Shown here one piece after another: positions 1 to 11,100 of a stretch of 64,000 bases of DNA. Positions within the stretch are counted from its first letter, which is position 1; every line of letters starts with the position of its first letter. The notes under the pieces were generated by a model, which saw only the letters and a program-made list of their open reading frames with translations, made no database searches and was not told the origin of the DNA. The position numbers were made by a program, and so were the translations under genes. The DNA is taken from positions 248,001 through 312,000 of the forward strand of contig CANXME010002280.1 in assembly GCA_948144175.1 (NCBI GenBank), given 5' to 3'. The DNA is from Closterium sp. NIES-65. Its lineage: Eukaryota > Streptophyta > Zygnematophyceae > Desmidiales > Closteriaceae.

Positions 1-23
1 CCTGGTCCTTTGAATTCGAGCTA

Positions 24-1892
24 ATGATGGAGGGCGCGCAGATACTCGGTTTCTTCGACGGATCCCTGCAGTATCCAGCAAACGGCACACAGTATGAGAA
101 GCAGCAGTATACGTATCAATCGATGATGGCGTATACTATTCTACTGAGAAACATCACACCAACTCAGCAGCAGAACATTCGCTCTTACCGGACCTTCGGC
201 AACTCGGCGGAACTCGCGTATGGCCATCTGAAGAACCTGTATCAAGCAACAGACAGTGTAAACCAGAGCAGGTTAATGTTGTAGTTGACAACAGTTGAAA
301 TGAAACCAGGAGAAAAGGGGTTGGCGTATATCAGCCGATGTCGCGAATTGCGCGACAAGCTTCTTCGATGCGGAGGATCAATCTCTGAAGACGCCTTCGT
401 AACAGTCATCATCGGTGGCCTCGGTCCTCAGTGGCGCGCCACCAAAGCAATTCTTCGAGCCCACGGAAGAATTTCTGAAGCAGCACTCTGCGCCGAAATA
501 CACGCCGAGCAGCAGGACATGGATCTGCAAGAAGAACGACACAAACGAAAGACGACAACGTCAGAATTCGCTTTCCATACTCAGCGACGACACAACAACT
601 ACAACAACCGACAGCAGCAGCCGAAGCCAGTACCTCCGTTTTGTCACATCTGCAAGACATCAGGGCACCCACGCACGCACTGCCCGAATCCACAACAGTT
701 AACTGCCTTGCAGCGGCAACTACGACCTTCAAGCAGTCAAGTGACTTCAACACAGGCGAACCCGACGACTCAGGTCCAAGCCTCAACTTCACCGGGACAA
801 CCTGCACAAGGAGCAAGAAACATCATCAGCTGCATGGCAAGACTGAGCGAATCCTGCATCACCGAGTCACCGCCACATTACTCACCAGAAGACCATCTCG
901 ACAACACCACACCTCGCCGCGAAGCACTCGAACCAAATCCAACGTACGCCGCCATCGCCCAAAGCGAGCCTTCAGGGACAGACACATGGTTCTTGGACAG
1001 CTGTTGCGGACAGCACATGTGCTCTTCAGGACGCTTCGTACAACAAGAATACCAGCTTCAACGGGAAGTCGTCATTACTGTCGCCAACAACCAGAACCTG
1101 CGCACACGACGGCAAGGAATCGTACAACTTCACTCGCGAGAGACAAACGTCATACTACAGATGTCAAAGGTTTTGATTGCAGAAGGCCTCGGCTACAACT
1201 TACTGAGTGTCAGTCAGCTGATGGCGAAAGGTATTCACCTCGAAGCAGAAAGCACCATCCAGGAGTTCAAGTTGTACCACGGGAGAGGAGGTCTCTACAT
1301 CGGGAAGGCGGTCCTCAAGAACAACGTCTTCGTCTTGGATTTTGTTCCCGATCTTGGCACCGCCGACAGTGACGCCATAGTTAACTTCACCAACTGGACA
1401 CACCCTCCGGACCTTGACCATGACTTCAGTCCGGGCGGCTTCTGGTATTCGCATACCATCCCTGAGACAGAGCGAACAAGGGCATTAGCAACAATTCAAC
1501 GGTCAGCAGCAGCAGAGACAACATCAGGAGCAGCAGGAACAACATCGGCAGCAGCAGAGACAACATCGGGAGCAGCAGGAACAACATCGGCAGCAGCAGA
1601 GACAACAACGGCACCAACAACAACACCAGTCGCTGGTCCTTCAACGACACCAGTCCTCGTTGACGACGCATCACCGACACCTGCACAACAGTTTCAGCCA
1701 GCACCACGAGAGTTTCATCACAGCCCCAACTTCACCGCCAGCTTTTACTCCAACTCGGATCTGTACCGACGATCACCCGGACACCGTGCCGACGAAGCAA
1801 CCTGGCACGCAAGAATGGGACATCCAAGCATCACAATGTTAAACAACACAATACGAGCAGGAGTGCTCGACAAAAAGACTCACTCCTATTAA
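24..1892 (+). pseudogene. copia gag, protease and start of GAG-pre-integrase, with in-frame TAG
   Basis: Gag binds and packages element RNA; the protease matures the polyprotein. Translation from 24 gives a UBN2-like gag region, a zinc knuckle CHICKTSGHPRTHC (CX2CX4HX4C) near 637-678, then a protease whose active site reads FLDSCCG (about 993-1013), so the usual DSG/DTG is DSC. A Thr/Ala-rich spacer with 66-bp internal repeats follows (1507-1605), then WHARMGHPS of the pre-integrase domain. A TAG at 282-284 interrupts gag in frame. The frame ends with TAA at 1890-1892, where the pre-integrase continues in another frame (LLTDGQELQRV, then CFTC), so there is a one-base indel. Probably a decayed copy; stop readthrough is not excluded. 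Confidence 0.85.
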
Positions 1893-4726
1893 CCGACGGA
1901 CAAGAACTCCAACGCGTACGCGGCACATGCTTCACCTGCCCAGAAGGAGACCTACCTCATCAACCGTTCCCATCGCACCACAACCCAAGTGCACCAGCTT
2001 ACACACCACTCGAAAAAGTGTACAGCGACATCCTGTACAACCGTGAACCACGGCAAAATACGTACCTCTACACGATTACCTTCATCGACGCCGCAACACG
2101 CTACGTCTCGCACCTGAATCTCCCAAGCAAAGATATGGCGTTCGAGGCGTTCGTCGCGTGGCTTTCCGTAGCAGAGCGGGAATCGGGCGTCAAGTTACAA
2201 AACTTCCAAACAGACGGAGGAGGAGAATATACCTCGACGAGGTTCAAGAACTACCTGGCTGAGAAAGGCATCAAGCGCCTCATCTCCCTTCCTTACCCCC
2301 ATCAACAACAGGGTGTAGCAGAAAGGCTGAACAGGACCCTCCAAAGCACCATGCGGAAACTGTTACGTGGCATGCGGCTTCCCAACCACCAGTGGCCAGA
2401 AGCGATGGACCACGCTGTAATGCTACACAACTTGCTCTCCTCGTCGTCACTCCCGAACAACGCATCACCGCATCTGCTGTGGACTGGGAAATTGGGCAAC
2501 ACAAAAATGTTACGAGTTTTTGGGTGCATGGTACAGTACCGACCACCATCTGCACGGGCCGGCCGATTTTCGCAACGAGCACAGTGGGGGCTACACCTGG
2601 GCATCGAAAAACACTACAACGCATGGAAAATCTTCGACGTCCACACGAAGGAAACAGTGGCAGCACGTGACATCATCTTCTACGAACGACTCACCATGCA
2701 AACTTATCTTGCCAACCTGGACGAGAACCGAGACCCCACAGGTGGTTTCCGTGGCAACCGAGCCTTCGCATCGGCAGAAGACGAAGCTGACTGGGACGAG
2801 CAGAACGTGGAAGGAGCCTCGGAAGCAGCCGGACCACTCCCGTACTGCTCCGTCAACGTCCCCATGGATGACGAAAACTCGCGCGAGAGTAACAACGCCG
2901 AAATCCACTACCACTTCGCCGACAACGGTTACGTAACACCTGCAAGAGTCAACACCGACGAAGTTGAACGCATAGGACCAAACTTCATACCTGATCCAGG
3001 AGAGGGAGACGAAGCAGCCTATCCCGAGGACAACACTCTCCTTGGCACACTCCCCAGCTACACACAGAGTGGCCTCCAAATCCTTGGACTTGTCACCGCA
3101 GTCCATGGCGCCGCCATTCCTAAGGAGCCTGCGACGGTTCAACAGGCTCTGGGGGGGGAACATAGGGAGAAATGGCGTGAAGCCTTGGACAAAGAGCTGA
3201 AGGCACTAAAGGAGCGCAACACCTGGAAAATCGTTCCCATCGGCGTAGCACAAAACAAGACTATCCTTACCGGGAAGTGGGTCTTCCGTGTGAAGACGAA
3301 AGCTGACGGCACCATCGACAAATTCAAAGCTCGCTGGGTCGTGCGCGGCTTTGACCAGGAGCACGAAAGAGACTACACCGAAACCTTCGCTCCGGTCAGC
3401 CGTCACACCTCACTCCGAATCCTCATCGCCATCGCCGCCATGAAGAAAAAGAAACTGCGACAAATCGACGTCGCAAACGCATTTCTCTACGCACCTGTGG
3501 ATGCTAAAATCTTCGTCGAGCTCCCGCACGGCTCCCACGGTGAACCCAACCAAGTCTGTCAACTGCTTAAGTCGCTCTACGGGATCAAGCAGGCACCGCG
3601 ACTGTGGCAGCAGTACCTGCACGCCCGCCTTATCCGCATCGGTTTTAAACAACTCCCGCATGACCAGGGCATGTACCGCCTCACAAAGGGAAGCGACTAC
3701 GTTCTCCTGATCGTCTACGTGGACGATCTCCTCTACATCGGGTCAACCGACGGCATCGCCACGTGGTTTGAAGGGGAGCTGCAGAAGGATCTTACCCTCA
3801 CCGTCTCATCTACCGTCACGCAATATCTCGGACTCAACATCCGAGAAGGGAAGGACGCGATCTACCTCAGCGCCGAGAAGTACGCCGACACCATCGCGAA
3901 ACGCTTCGGTCTCACACCAAGCGCCCTCTCCACGCCTTACCGCTACACGTCAAGAACCGAAAAGGAACGATCTATTCTACTCAAGCCCGCCGGCATACGC
4001 GACTATCAGAAGAAACTCGGGTGTCTTCTCTTCGCAACAGTCACATGCCGTCCCGACTTATCCTACTCCGCGAGTCAGCTCGCCACCTATCTCAAGAAGC
4101 CTGAAGCAGAGCATCTGGCGGAACTCGATCGCGCTCTCCACTACTTCGTCAGCACCGCGACGATCGGACTAACTTATCACAAAAACGCAACTACACCGAC
4201 CAAGCTAATCGGCTGCGTCGACGCCGATCACGCCGGCGACACCGATAACAGGCGCTCACACACCGGCTATGTCTACCGCCTCGAGCCTATCGGTCCTATC
4301 TCCTGGCAGTCGAGTAAGCAGGAGTTAATCGCACTGTCTTCAGCTGAAGCGGAATATATCGCACTCTGCTCAGCCACCAAGGAGGGACTTTACCTTCGCG
4401 AACTGCTGGAAGAAGCGAAGTTAGCCGAGTTACCCAGCTTCACCGTGTTCTGCGACAATCAGTCAGCAATTCGCATCGCCAACAAGAACGGCTTCGCAAA
4501 CAGGACAAAACACATCGCCCTGCGCTATTTCTTCGTGAAGGACGAGATCGAGAAGGGGAAACTCGAACTGTCATACTGTCCCACGTCTGAGATGGCAGCC
4601 GATTACTTGACCAAGAAGCTCAGAAAGCAGAAGTTCGAATATTGCATACTGCTGACTGGACAGAGCCACGTCACCAGCAGCGACACTCCAGAAGCGAAGG
4701 GGAGTGTTGGAAACAATGGAACTTAA
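1893..4726 (+). CDS. copia pol: integrase, reverse transcriptase, RNase H
   Basis: A single open frame. The first part completes the pre-integrase zinc motif (CFTCPEG, about 1930). The integrase core shows FIDAATRY, FQTDGGGEY and GVAERLNRT, giving D, D and E residues of the catalytic triad. The RT opens with WREALDKELKAL and has KARWVVRGF, RQIDVANAFLYA and the catalytic YVDD (about 3716-3727). RNase H shows GCVDADHAGD, SSAEAEYIAL and CDNQSAI, ending with the copia tail RTKHIALRYFFVKDEI and ADYLTKKL. The stop at 4724-4726 lies about 20 bases inside the 3' LTR. No internal stop after 1893, so this part could still be functional if frame 1 were readable. Confidence 0.93.
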
Positions 4727-5151
4727 ACGCTTTAGCAGTGTCGAAACATTGCACCAGAAGCGAGGCAACCTACACCGAAGCACCTGCGAGTCAACCCTCG
4801 GAGGTTGAATCGGCTGCAGGAAGTTACGCGAAAGTCAAAGGTCGCTGACCCTTGACCTGACAAGAACAGCGTGACAGTTAAGGACACACAACTGACTCGT
4901 TACAAAGCAGTTGCCCGAGTCGCACTATATTGAACCGCAACAGCAACAGTAAAAGTAGTTATAACCGTATCCCTTCATATTCCCTGTATTATTATATAAG
5001 CTTGTATCTTTTCTCTATAATTAATCTACTTTGCTCTCACACACTAGTGCAAGGTCGGTTCACAAAGCTTCATTAAACGCTTCCGCTATTACAAAGTATC
5101 CTACCTAGAGTTATCCTCTGCAAAGATCCTTAAGGGCTTCTCAGCCCAACA
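4705..5151 (+). repeat. 3' LTR of the first copia element
   Basis: Begins TGTTGGAAACAATGG directly after a polypurine tract and ends CAGCCCAACA. TGTTGG/CCAACA form the short terminal inverted repeat expected of an LTR. Contains an AT-rich stretch with TATA-like motifs around 4990-5020. Length 447 bp is set by these ends; the partner LTR is off-window. Confidence 0.75.
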
Positions 5152-6503
5152 ATAGTAAGCAGAGCTAGGAGCCATAGCTAGGTAAGCCCTAGCTATGCAA
5201 GAGAAGTTTAGGCAAAGAGGAGGTTTCACTAGCAGCAATGATGATACATATAGCAAACCTTAGATGGGTTGTACTCGCTATAGAGCACCCCACTACAGGC
5301 TAGAGAATAACATTTTGACACACCCCCCTAGCGAAAGTGGGGTGCAATCAGTACAATGAGCAAGCAAGTATAGAGCAGGAGTTCACAAAGGTAAGCAAAG
5401 CTAGAGCTAATCACAGAGGGCGAGGAGGAGGAGAGACTGTGGAGGGAGAGAAGATGGGAGGCAACGACTGAAGCTGAAGAGGCACGGGCACAGAAGCGGT
5501 TGACTCAGTGGCTACCGAAGCAAGGGCGACGGACTACTGGAGTGACTGGCTCCGCGGCTATAGACGAGCGGCAGGAGCAACGGACCCACTGGCGACTGGT
5601 GCAACAGGCTCACTGGCTACCGAAGCAAGGGCAACGGACTACAGGCGCTGCACGCTACAAGAAAGCTGCCCCACGCCCCTCTCACGCACCCCCTGCTCAA
5701 ACCCTAGCTCCACTTCCACAGCACCCCCCCTTAAACCCTAAACCCCAGGCTCCCACACATCCACCCCCCTCAGCGACAGCTGCAGCAGTGGGAGACGAAG
5801 GAGGAGGAGGAGGAGGGGATGACACCCCCACAACCGCCACCCCCACACCCCGCACCCCCAAACCCTAAAACGGGTGGGACGGGGAAGGAGCGCGGGGGAC
5901 GGCGAAGGGAACGGCGCGCGGCTCCCAGGGCGCCACCTCGGGGCAGCGAGGGGCCGCGCGCGGCTCCCCAGGGCGCCGCGAAGGGGCAGCGGGAGGGCGG
6001 CGACGGGACCGCAGAGGGCGGCGACGGGGCTGCTGCGGGCGGCGACGGGGCCGTAGAGGGCGGCGACGGGGCCGCTGCGGGCGGCAACGCGGCCGCTAAG
6101 GGCGGCAAAGGGGTCGCGAAGGGGGGGGGGAGGGGCCGAGTGGGGGCCGCGAAGGGCAGCAACGGGGCCGCGAAGAGCGGCAACGGGGCCGCGAAGGGCA
6201 AATCGCCGCGCGCCTACGGTGCGCGGTGGGATGAAAAATGCGTCGCACGCCACGGGGCGTGCGACAGATCGAGTAGCAGCGGAAGCAGGTGGGCCCACAG
6301 GCCAGGAGCGTACCCGCTCTGATAGCATGTGAGGATAGTAAGCAGAGTTAGGAGCCATAGATAGGTAAGCCCTAGCTAAGCAAGAGAAGTTTAGGCAAAG
6401 AGGAGGTTTCACTAGCAGCAATGAGGATACATATAGCAAACCCTAGATGGGTTGTACTCGCTATAGAACACCCCACTACAGGCTAGAGAATAACATTCTG
6501 ACA
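5152..6503 (-). mobile_element. non-autonomous LTR element (short-LTR family), minus strand
   Basis: Right (5') LTR at 6328-6503 reads, on the minus strand, from TGTCAGAATG to CTCACA. Next to it at 6313-6327 is a primer site TGCTATCAGAGC, near-complementary to plant initiator tRNA-Met. Left LTR at 5152-5320 matches but lacks its last few bases, which were presumably separated by the copia insertion to its left. The roughly 1-kb interior is GC-rich, carries the leader hairpin described below (6242-6265) and encodes no recognisable retroelement protein. The right LTR cuts into a MITE copy at 6504. Confidence 0.8.
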
Positions 6504-6852
6504 GAAACATTTCGCGTCACAAAACAGAATCGCGTGCAAACGATTCCCTTTTAGCACACAGGGGCCAAGATGCGACTCTTTGCAGTCATGCCAGCACATC
6601 CTGACTCGACGTGCAGCCAGCCAGGTCTTCGAGAGTCAAGCTACGCGAAATTGAGATTGCACTCGCTTCAAAAAAGAGATTCGCTACCGTTTTGAACAAA
6701 AAAATTATTGTATTATTGTACATGCGTTTATAATATGTTAAGTTTTCAAAGGGGGTGCGCTTATAAATGAGGATCGGCCATAAGCGCATTGCTCCAGATA
6801 GAAGCGCATGCTCTTATCATAGGCCTGCGCTTTTATCCGGGGTGATACGGTA
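6504..6852. mobile_element. MITE fragment (3' part), truncated by LTR element
   Basis: Closely matches the right two thirds of the intact MITE at 22535-23061, including internal TAAGCGCAT/GCGCTTATC palindromes and the terminal sequence TGCGCTTTTATCCGGGGTGATACGGTA. The left part is missing because the LTR element ending at 6503 sits there. Confidence 0.8.
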
Positions 6853-7195
6853 AAAACTATTCGTTATACCTGTAAGGAATTTTCTCGACGTTCCTTAGCG
6901 TGCCCTGCAACATCGCATACAGCAGCAGCCGTTGTTCGCCCGTTACTGCTAATGGGGCTTCGCCGATTTCGCGCGCACTGTTTCACCAAACCTCGCACTG
7001 CTGACCCGGCCGTTTCGGCCTACGCTTCGGGACTAGCCCAAACCTCGCTACCAGCGTAGCACTAGCTAGCTCGCACGCACCGCGTTACCGTTTGCATGCT
7101 TCGCGTATAAATGTTCGCTCATGCCTTCGCTCACATTTTCTACTCGTTCGACACCTTCTCGCTACCTCGATTCATTGCACCCGTAACACTTGGTA
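6853..7195. other. unannotated stretch between mobile elements
   Basis: About 340 bp of moderately GC-rich sequence. No coding pattern, tRNA or repeat recognised on either strand. It is the preinsertion flank of the next element: TTCGG at 7196-7200 is duplicated at 8542-8546. Confidence 0.6.
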
Positions 7196-8546
7196 TTCGG
7201 TGTCAGAATGTTATTGTTCTCTAGCCTGCAGTGGGGTACTCTATAGCGAGTACAACCCCTTAGGGTTTCCTATATGTATCCTGCTGCTTTCTAGTGAACC
7301 CCCTCTTCTTCATTCTAAACTACTCCTACTTTTCACATGCTATCAGAGCAGGTCGATCCCCTTGGGTCGATCCTGTGGGTGGGCTCACCACCTCATTGCT
7401 TCCGCTGCTACTGCTACTCTCTGTGTTTCACGCCCCGTGGCGTGCAACAGATTTTACATCCCGCCGCGCGCTCGGGGCGCACGGCGGGTTTCTACCCCGT
7501 CACGCAGCGCGTCGCTCCCGGGAGGCGTTGCGACGGGCGACGGGGACCCGCGCGTCGCCCCCCGTCGCCCGTCGTGGCCTGCGCGCGGCCCGTACAGCCT
7601 GCGCGCGGCCCGTACGGGCTGCGCCAGGCCCGCGCGCGGCTCGGGCCGCCTGCGCGCAGTTCGGGCGGCTGTGCCAGGCCCGTGGGCGGCCCATTCTTCG
7701 CTGCCCCTGCGCTACCCGCTGTCCCCCGTGCCTCTGATGGCGCCCCACCCCTGCTGCTGCCCATTCTCCTGGATAAGGGTTTGGGGGTGGGGGGTATGGG
7801 GGTGCAGCTTCTGTATGCCGTCCCCTGCTCCTCCTCCTCCGTCTCCCAGTGCTGCAGCTGCCGCTGAGGGGGGTGGACCTGCTGGAGCCGTCGGAGTGGT
7901 ACTAAGGGGGGTGAAGGGGGAGTGGAGCTAGGGGTGATGCAGGGGGTGTGTGTTAGGGGGAGTGGGACTGTTTGGGGAGGTTGAACGGAGGTTGCCGTCG
8001 TGTCACCAACAGCACCTATAGTCCGGGGAGTTGCTCCGGTAGCCCAGTCGCAGCCAGCTGTGCCACTCGCTTGTGGGTCCGTTGCTCGTCTGCCGCTACT
8101 TTTAGCCGTGGAGCCAGTTATTCGGTAGTCCGGAGCGTTGTTCCGGTAGCCCCTGTGCCAGTGTGACTCCTGTTGCCCGTGTGTCTGCAGCTTCAGCCGT
8201 CGCCTCCTATCTCCTCTCCTCTCACTGTCCCTCCTCCTCCTCACTTGCCCGTTGTGACTACCACTAGCTTTGCTCATAATTGTGAACTTTAAACTGTTGC
8301 TTCTTGAACTTGTGCTCAGAATGTGTGGTGACCTTGTGATCCACCTTGAGCTTGTTCTGCTTTGCTTGCTCTGCTGATTACACCCCACTTTGGCTATGGG
8401 GGTGTGTCAGAATGTTATTGTTCTCTAGCTTGCAGTGGGGTACTCTATAGCGAGTACAACCCCTTAGGGTTTCCCATATGTATCCTGCTGCTTTCTAGTG
8501 AACCCCCTCTTCTTCATTCTAAACTTCTCCTAATTCTCACATTCGG
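7196..8546 (+). mobile_element. complete non-autonomous LTR element with 5-bp target duplication
   Basis: Two 137-bp LTRs (7201-7337 and 8405-8541) differ at about five positions by eye, begin TGTCAG and end CACA. The direct target duplication is TTCGG (7196-7200, 8542-8546). A tRNA-iMet primer site TGCTATCAGAGC follows the 5' LTR (7338-7349) and a purine-rich GGCTATGGGGGTG precedes the 3' LTR. The 1.07-kb interior has the conserved leader hairpin (7425-7448) and a 3' segment matching the 3' ends of the copia copies at 9-21 kb, but no gag, integrase or RT. It fits a deletion derivative mobilised in trans by those copia elements. Confidence 0.92.
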
Positions 8547-9043
8547 AGCCTCTTTCTTTTTCGTACCGCGCATCTCCGCACCCCAGGAAACCAACTTTTG
8601 TTTTTTCACTCGAAGGGACTCACACACCTTAGCCCCTAGGAGCCGTGTCAGAATGTGATGTGTCACGACACCCTAAGGCCGTGTAGTCCGGGGCTCTGCG
8701 CCTGGTAGCCACAGTGTGAGCATTCCTGGTAGTCCAGAGAGCCACGACCCCTCTGTGGCCGGGTAGTCTAGAGCTCTGCGCACGGGAGCCACGGTGTGAG
8801 CACTCGTGGGAGCACAGAGAGCCAGCTGCGCCTGTCGCCATGTAGTCCGGGGCTCTGCGCCTGGTAGCGTCAGTGCTGTGCACTCCTGTTGCCCGTGTGT
8901 CTGCAGCTTCAGCCGTCGCCTCCCATCTTCCTGTCAGATTCAGCAGGCAGAAACAGAAATGAAGGAAGGAGAATTGCACAAGCAGCAGTAGGCATACATA
9001 TAGGACACCCTAATTGGGTTGTACTCGCTATAGAGCACCCCAC
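8547..9043. repeat. fragment of the same LTR family with 81-bp tandem repeat
   Basis: Between 8690 and 8880 a unit of roughly 81 bp (GTAGTCCGGGGCTCTGCGCC...) occurs about 2.5 times. It resembles the CCGG-rich part of the interiors at 8.0 and 15.1 kb. Positions 8985-9043 match the minus strand of a short LTR (GTACTCGCTATAGAGCACCCC) that is cut off exactly where the next copia LTR begins, so an older element was interrupted here. Confidence 0.65.
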
Positions 9044-9175
9044 TGAGAAAACTAAAACGAGAATGAATGAACTATGAAAGAAGTGGGTACAAGTACTAAC
9101 CCTAATTGGGTTGTACCCTGTATGGGATACCCCACTACAGCCTACACAATATGTATAAGCTACAATGTTCTGACA
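9044..9175 (-). repeat. 3' LTR of copia copy 1
   Basis: Minus-strand sequence begins TGTCAGAACATTGTAGC at 9175 and ends GTTTTCTCA at 9044. It is preceded by a purine-containing tract (CCTATGGTGGTG). Same length as the LTR at 12998-13129. Confidence 0.8.
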
Positions 9176-9399
9176 CACCACCATAGGCAAAGTGGGGGAG
9201 AACAAGGGGTCACAAGACCAGTCAAGCAAAGCAAAGCAAAGCAAGCTCAGGGTGGATCACAAAGTCACCACACATTCCGAGCACAAGTTCAAGGCCACAA
9301 GGCCAGTTCACATGCAGGAGTACACATATATATACATATATATATGGCTAGACAAGCAAGAGCATGTATAAATATATATATGTAACAGTACAAGCAAGG

Positions 9400-11100
9400 T
9401 CAAGAGGTGAGCAAGTGAGGCAAGACAGGCACAAGACCCAGCTGAGTGCAGAAGCGCTGATGATCACAAGGCGCAAGTGCCTTGGTGAAGACATCAGCAG
9501 TGTTGGCCTCAGAGGCCACGTACGCAAGCCGCAACTGGCCACGCTGTTGCAGCTCACAAGAAAGGAAGTAGCGGAGAGCAATGTGCTTTGTTCTGTGCTC
9601 CAGTCTCTGCTCTCGACACAAGGCCAGCATGGCCTTGTTGTCTACGTACAGCACTGGAGGAGAACGAGGCGGCTCTCCGAGGTCAGTCAGCAGGTAGGTG
9701 AGCCAGCGAAGCTTCTGTGCAGCCATGGCTCCAGCGTAGATCTCAGCCTCACAACTGGAGCCGAGAACAGAAGACGAGTGAGTATCCCGCCACGAAATAG
9801 AGCCGGAACCAAGGGTGAAGGTGTAACCCTGTGACGACCGCTGCGTAGCCTGGTCGTCAGCCCAAGAAGCGTCTGCGTGCCCAGTGAGAACTACTGGACT
9901 GCGCCCTCCAAGCACTAGCCCCATGCCCAACGTACTGCACAAGTAGCGCAACACCCTCTTTGCTGCATCCATGTGCTCTGGTCGGTGTCTCCCAGGAGCA
10001 ACATAGCGTGCGAGAATGCTAAGAGGGTATGCAAGGTCAGGTCATGTGCAGGTCATCAGGTACATGAGGCAGCCAACAAGCTCTGGGTACGGGCCACTCG
10101 ACTCTACGGACTCATCCGAAGGCAGAGCTGAGATCGAGTGGCGAGTAGGCAGAGGAGTGGCCTGAGGCGAGGAGTACGTGAAGCCGAAGCGCTGAAGGAC
10201 CTGCTGCACCATGTGTGACTGAGTCAGGGTAATGGCGCGGCGTGCTCTGTCCCGGGTGATCTGCAAGCCAAGGTAGCTGCGCAGTTCACCCAGGTCTGTG
10301 CACGTGTGTCTCTTCTGCAGCTCGGACTTCACGTAGTCGAGTCCACCAGTGTCAGCTGTGGCAAAGACCAAGTCGTCGACGTACACGAGGATGTAGAACG
10401 GCGGCAGAGAGGTGTTGGTGCGCAGAAACAGCGACGAGACGGTAGTAGAAGGAGCAAACCCAAGAGCCGCAAGTGTAGTCCTCAGTGTATCGTGCCACTC
10501 ACGGGGCGCCTGGTGCAGACCGTAGACTAGACGCCGGAGACTCCACCGGGTACCAGGAGGGAACGACCAAGTGAGGCCAGATGGGCGGCGCAGCCAGATC
10601 TCCTCGTGCAGGCTGCCCTTCAAGAAAGCTGTGGTGAAGTCAAGAGAGTGCAATTCGTAGTCACGGTGAGCAGCAACGTGCAGTAGCACCCGAAGAGTGG
10701 TCATCTTCAAGGTGGGAGAGAAGGTCTAAAAGTAGTCCACTCCCTGCCACTGACTGAAGCCACAAGCCACGTATCGTGCCTTGAAGACAGGCGGAGAACC
10801 TGGCGGCCGCTTCACCCTGAAAATCCACATGCCACTGACGATGTTCGCCCCAGGCAAGGGAACCTCGTCAACGTAGGTGCCTGTGGACTTCCAGGAAGCC
10901 ATCTCTGTGTCCATAGCTGCCTGCCACTGAGAGGAGTAGGGACCCTCTATCGCCTCCGCGTAAGAGCGCGGAGTCGGGATGTCAAGTGCATCCGGGTCTC
11001 CCTCAGGGGTAAGCAGTACGGACACGAGATTAGGTGAAGCAGCTGCCAAGCACTGGAACTCCTCCTGCCTGTCCTCAAGGACGTCCGTGCCAAGGGCACA
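9400..11100 (-). pseudogene. RT and RNase H of copia copy 1, interrupted
   Basis: The RT starts near 11049 (AEAIEGPYSSQWQAAMDTEM, MWIFRVKRPPGS), meets a TAG near 10726 where copy 2 has His (DYF-H-TFSP), and resumes as KMTTLRVLLHVAAHRDY. It continues through HSLDFTTAFLKG and the catalytic YVDD (around 10380), ending at 10042. RNase H follows as ADASWADD, SSCEAEIYAG, YVDNKAM and RTKHIALRYF (9400-9972). A frame break separates the two ORFs near 10040. Closely similar to 13.4-16.5 kb. Confidence 0.9.

Larger units (their letters stand above)
1..5151 (+). mobile_element. Ty1/copia LTR retrotransposon, 5' end outside window
   Basis: Domain order gag, protease, integrase, reverse transcriptase, RNase H is that of Ty1/copia. 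The element runs off the left edge, so no 5' LTR is seen. A purine-rich tract (GAAGCGAAGGGGAG) precedes a 3' LTR that starts TGTTGG and ends CCAACA at 5151. The coding region has one in-frame TAG (282-284) and one frameshift near 1885-1892, otherwise it is open. It abuts the truncated left LTR of the next element, suggesting that it inserted into that LTR. Its family differs from the copia copies at 9-28 kb in sequence and LTR length. Confidence 0.93.
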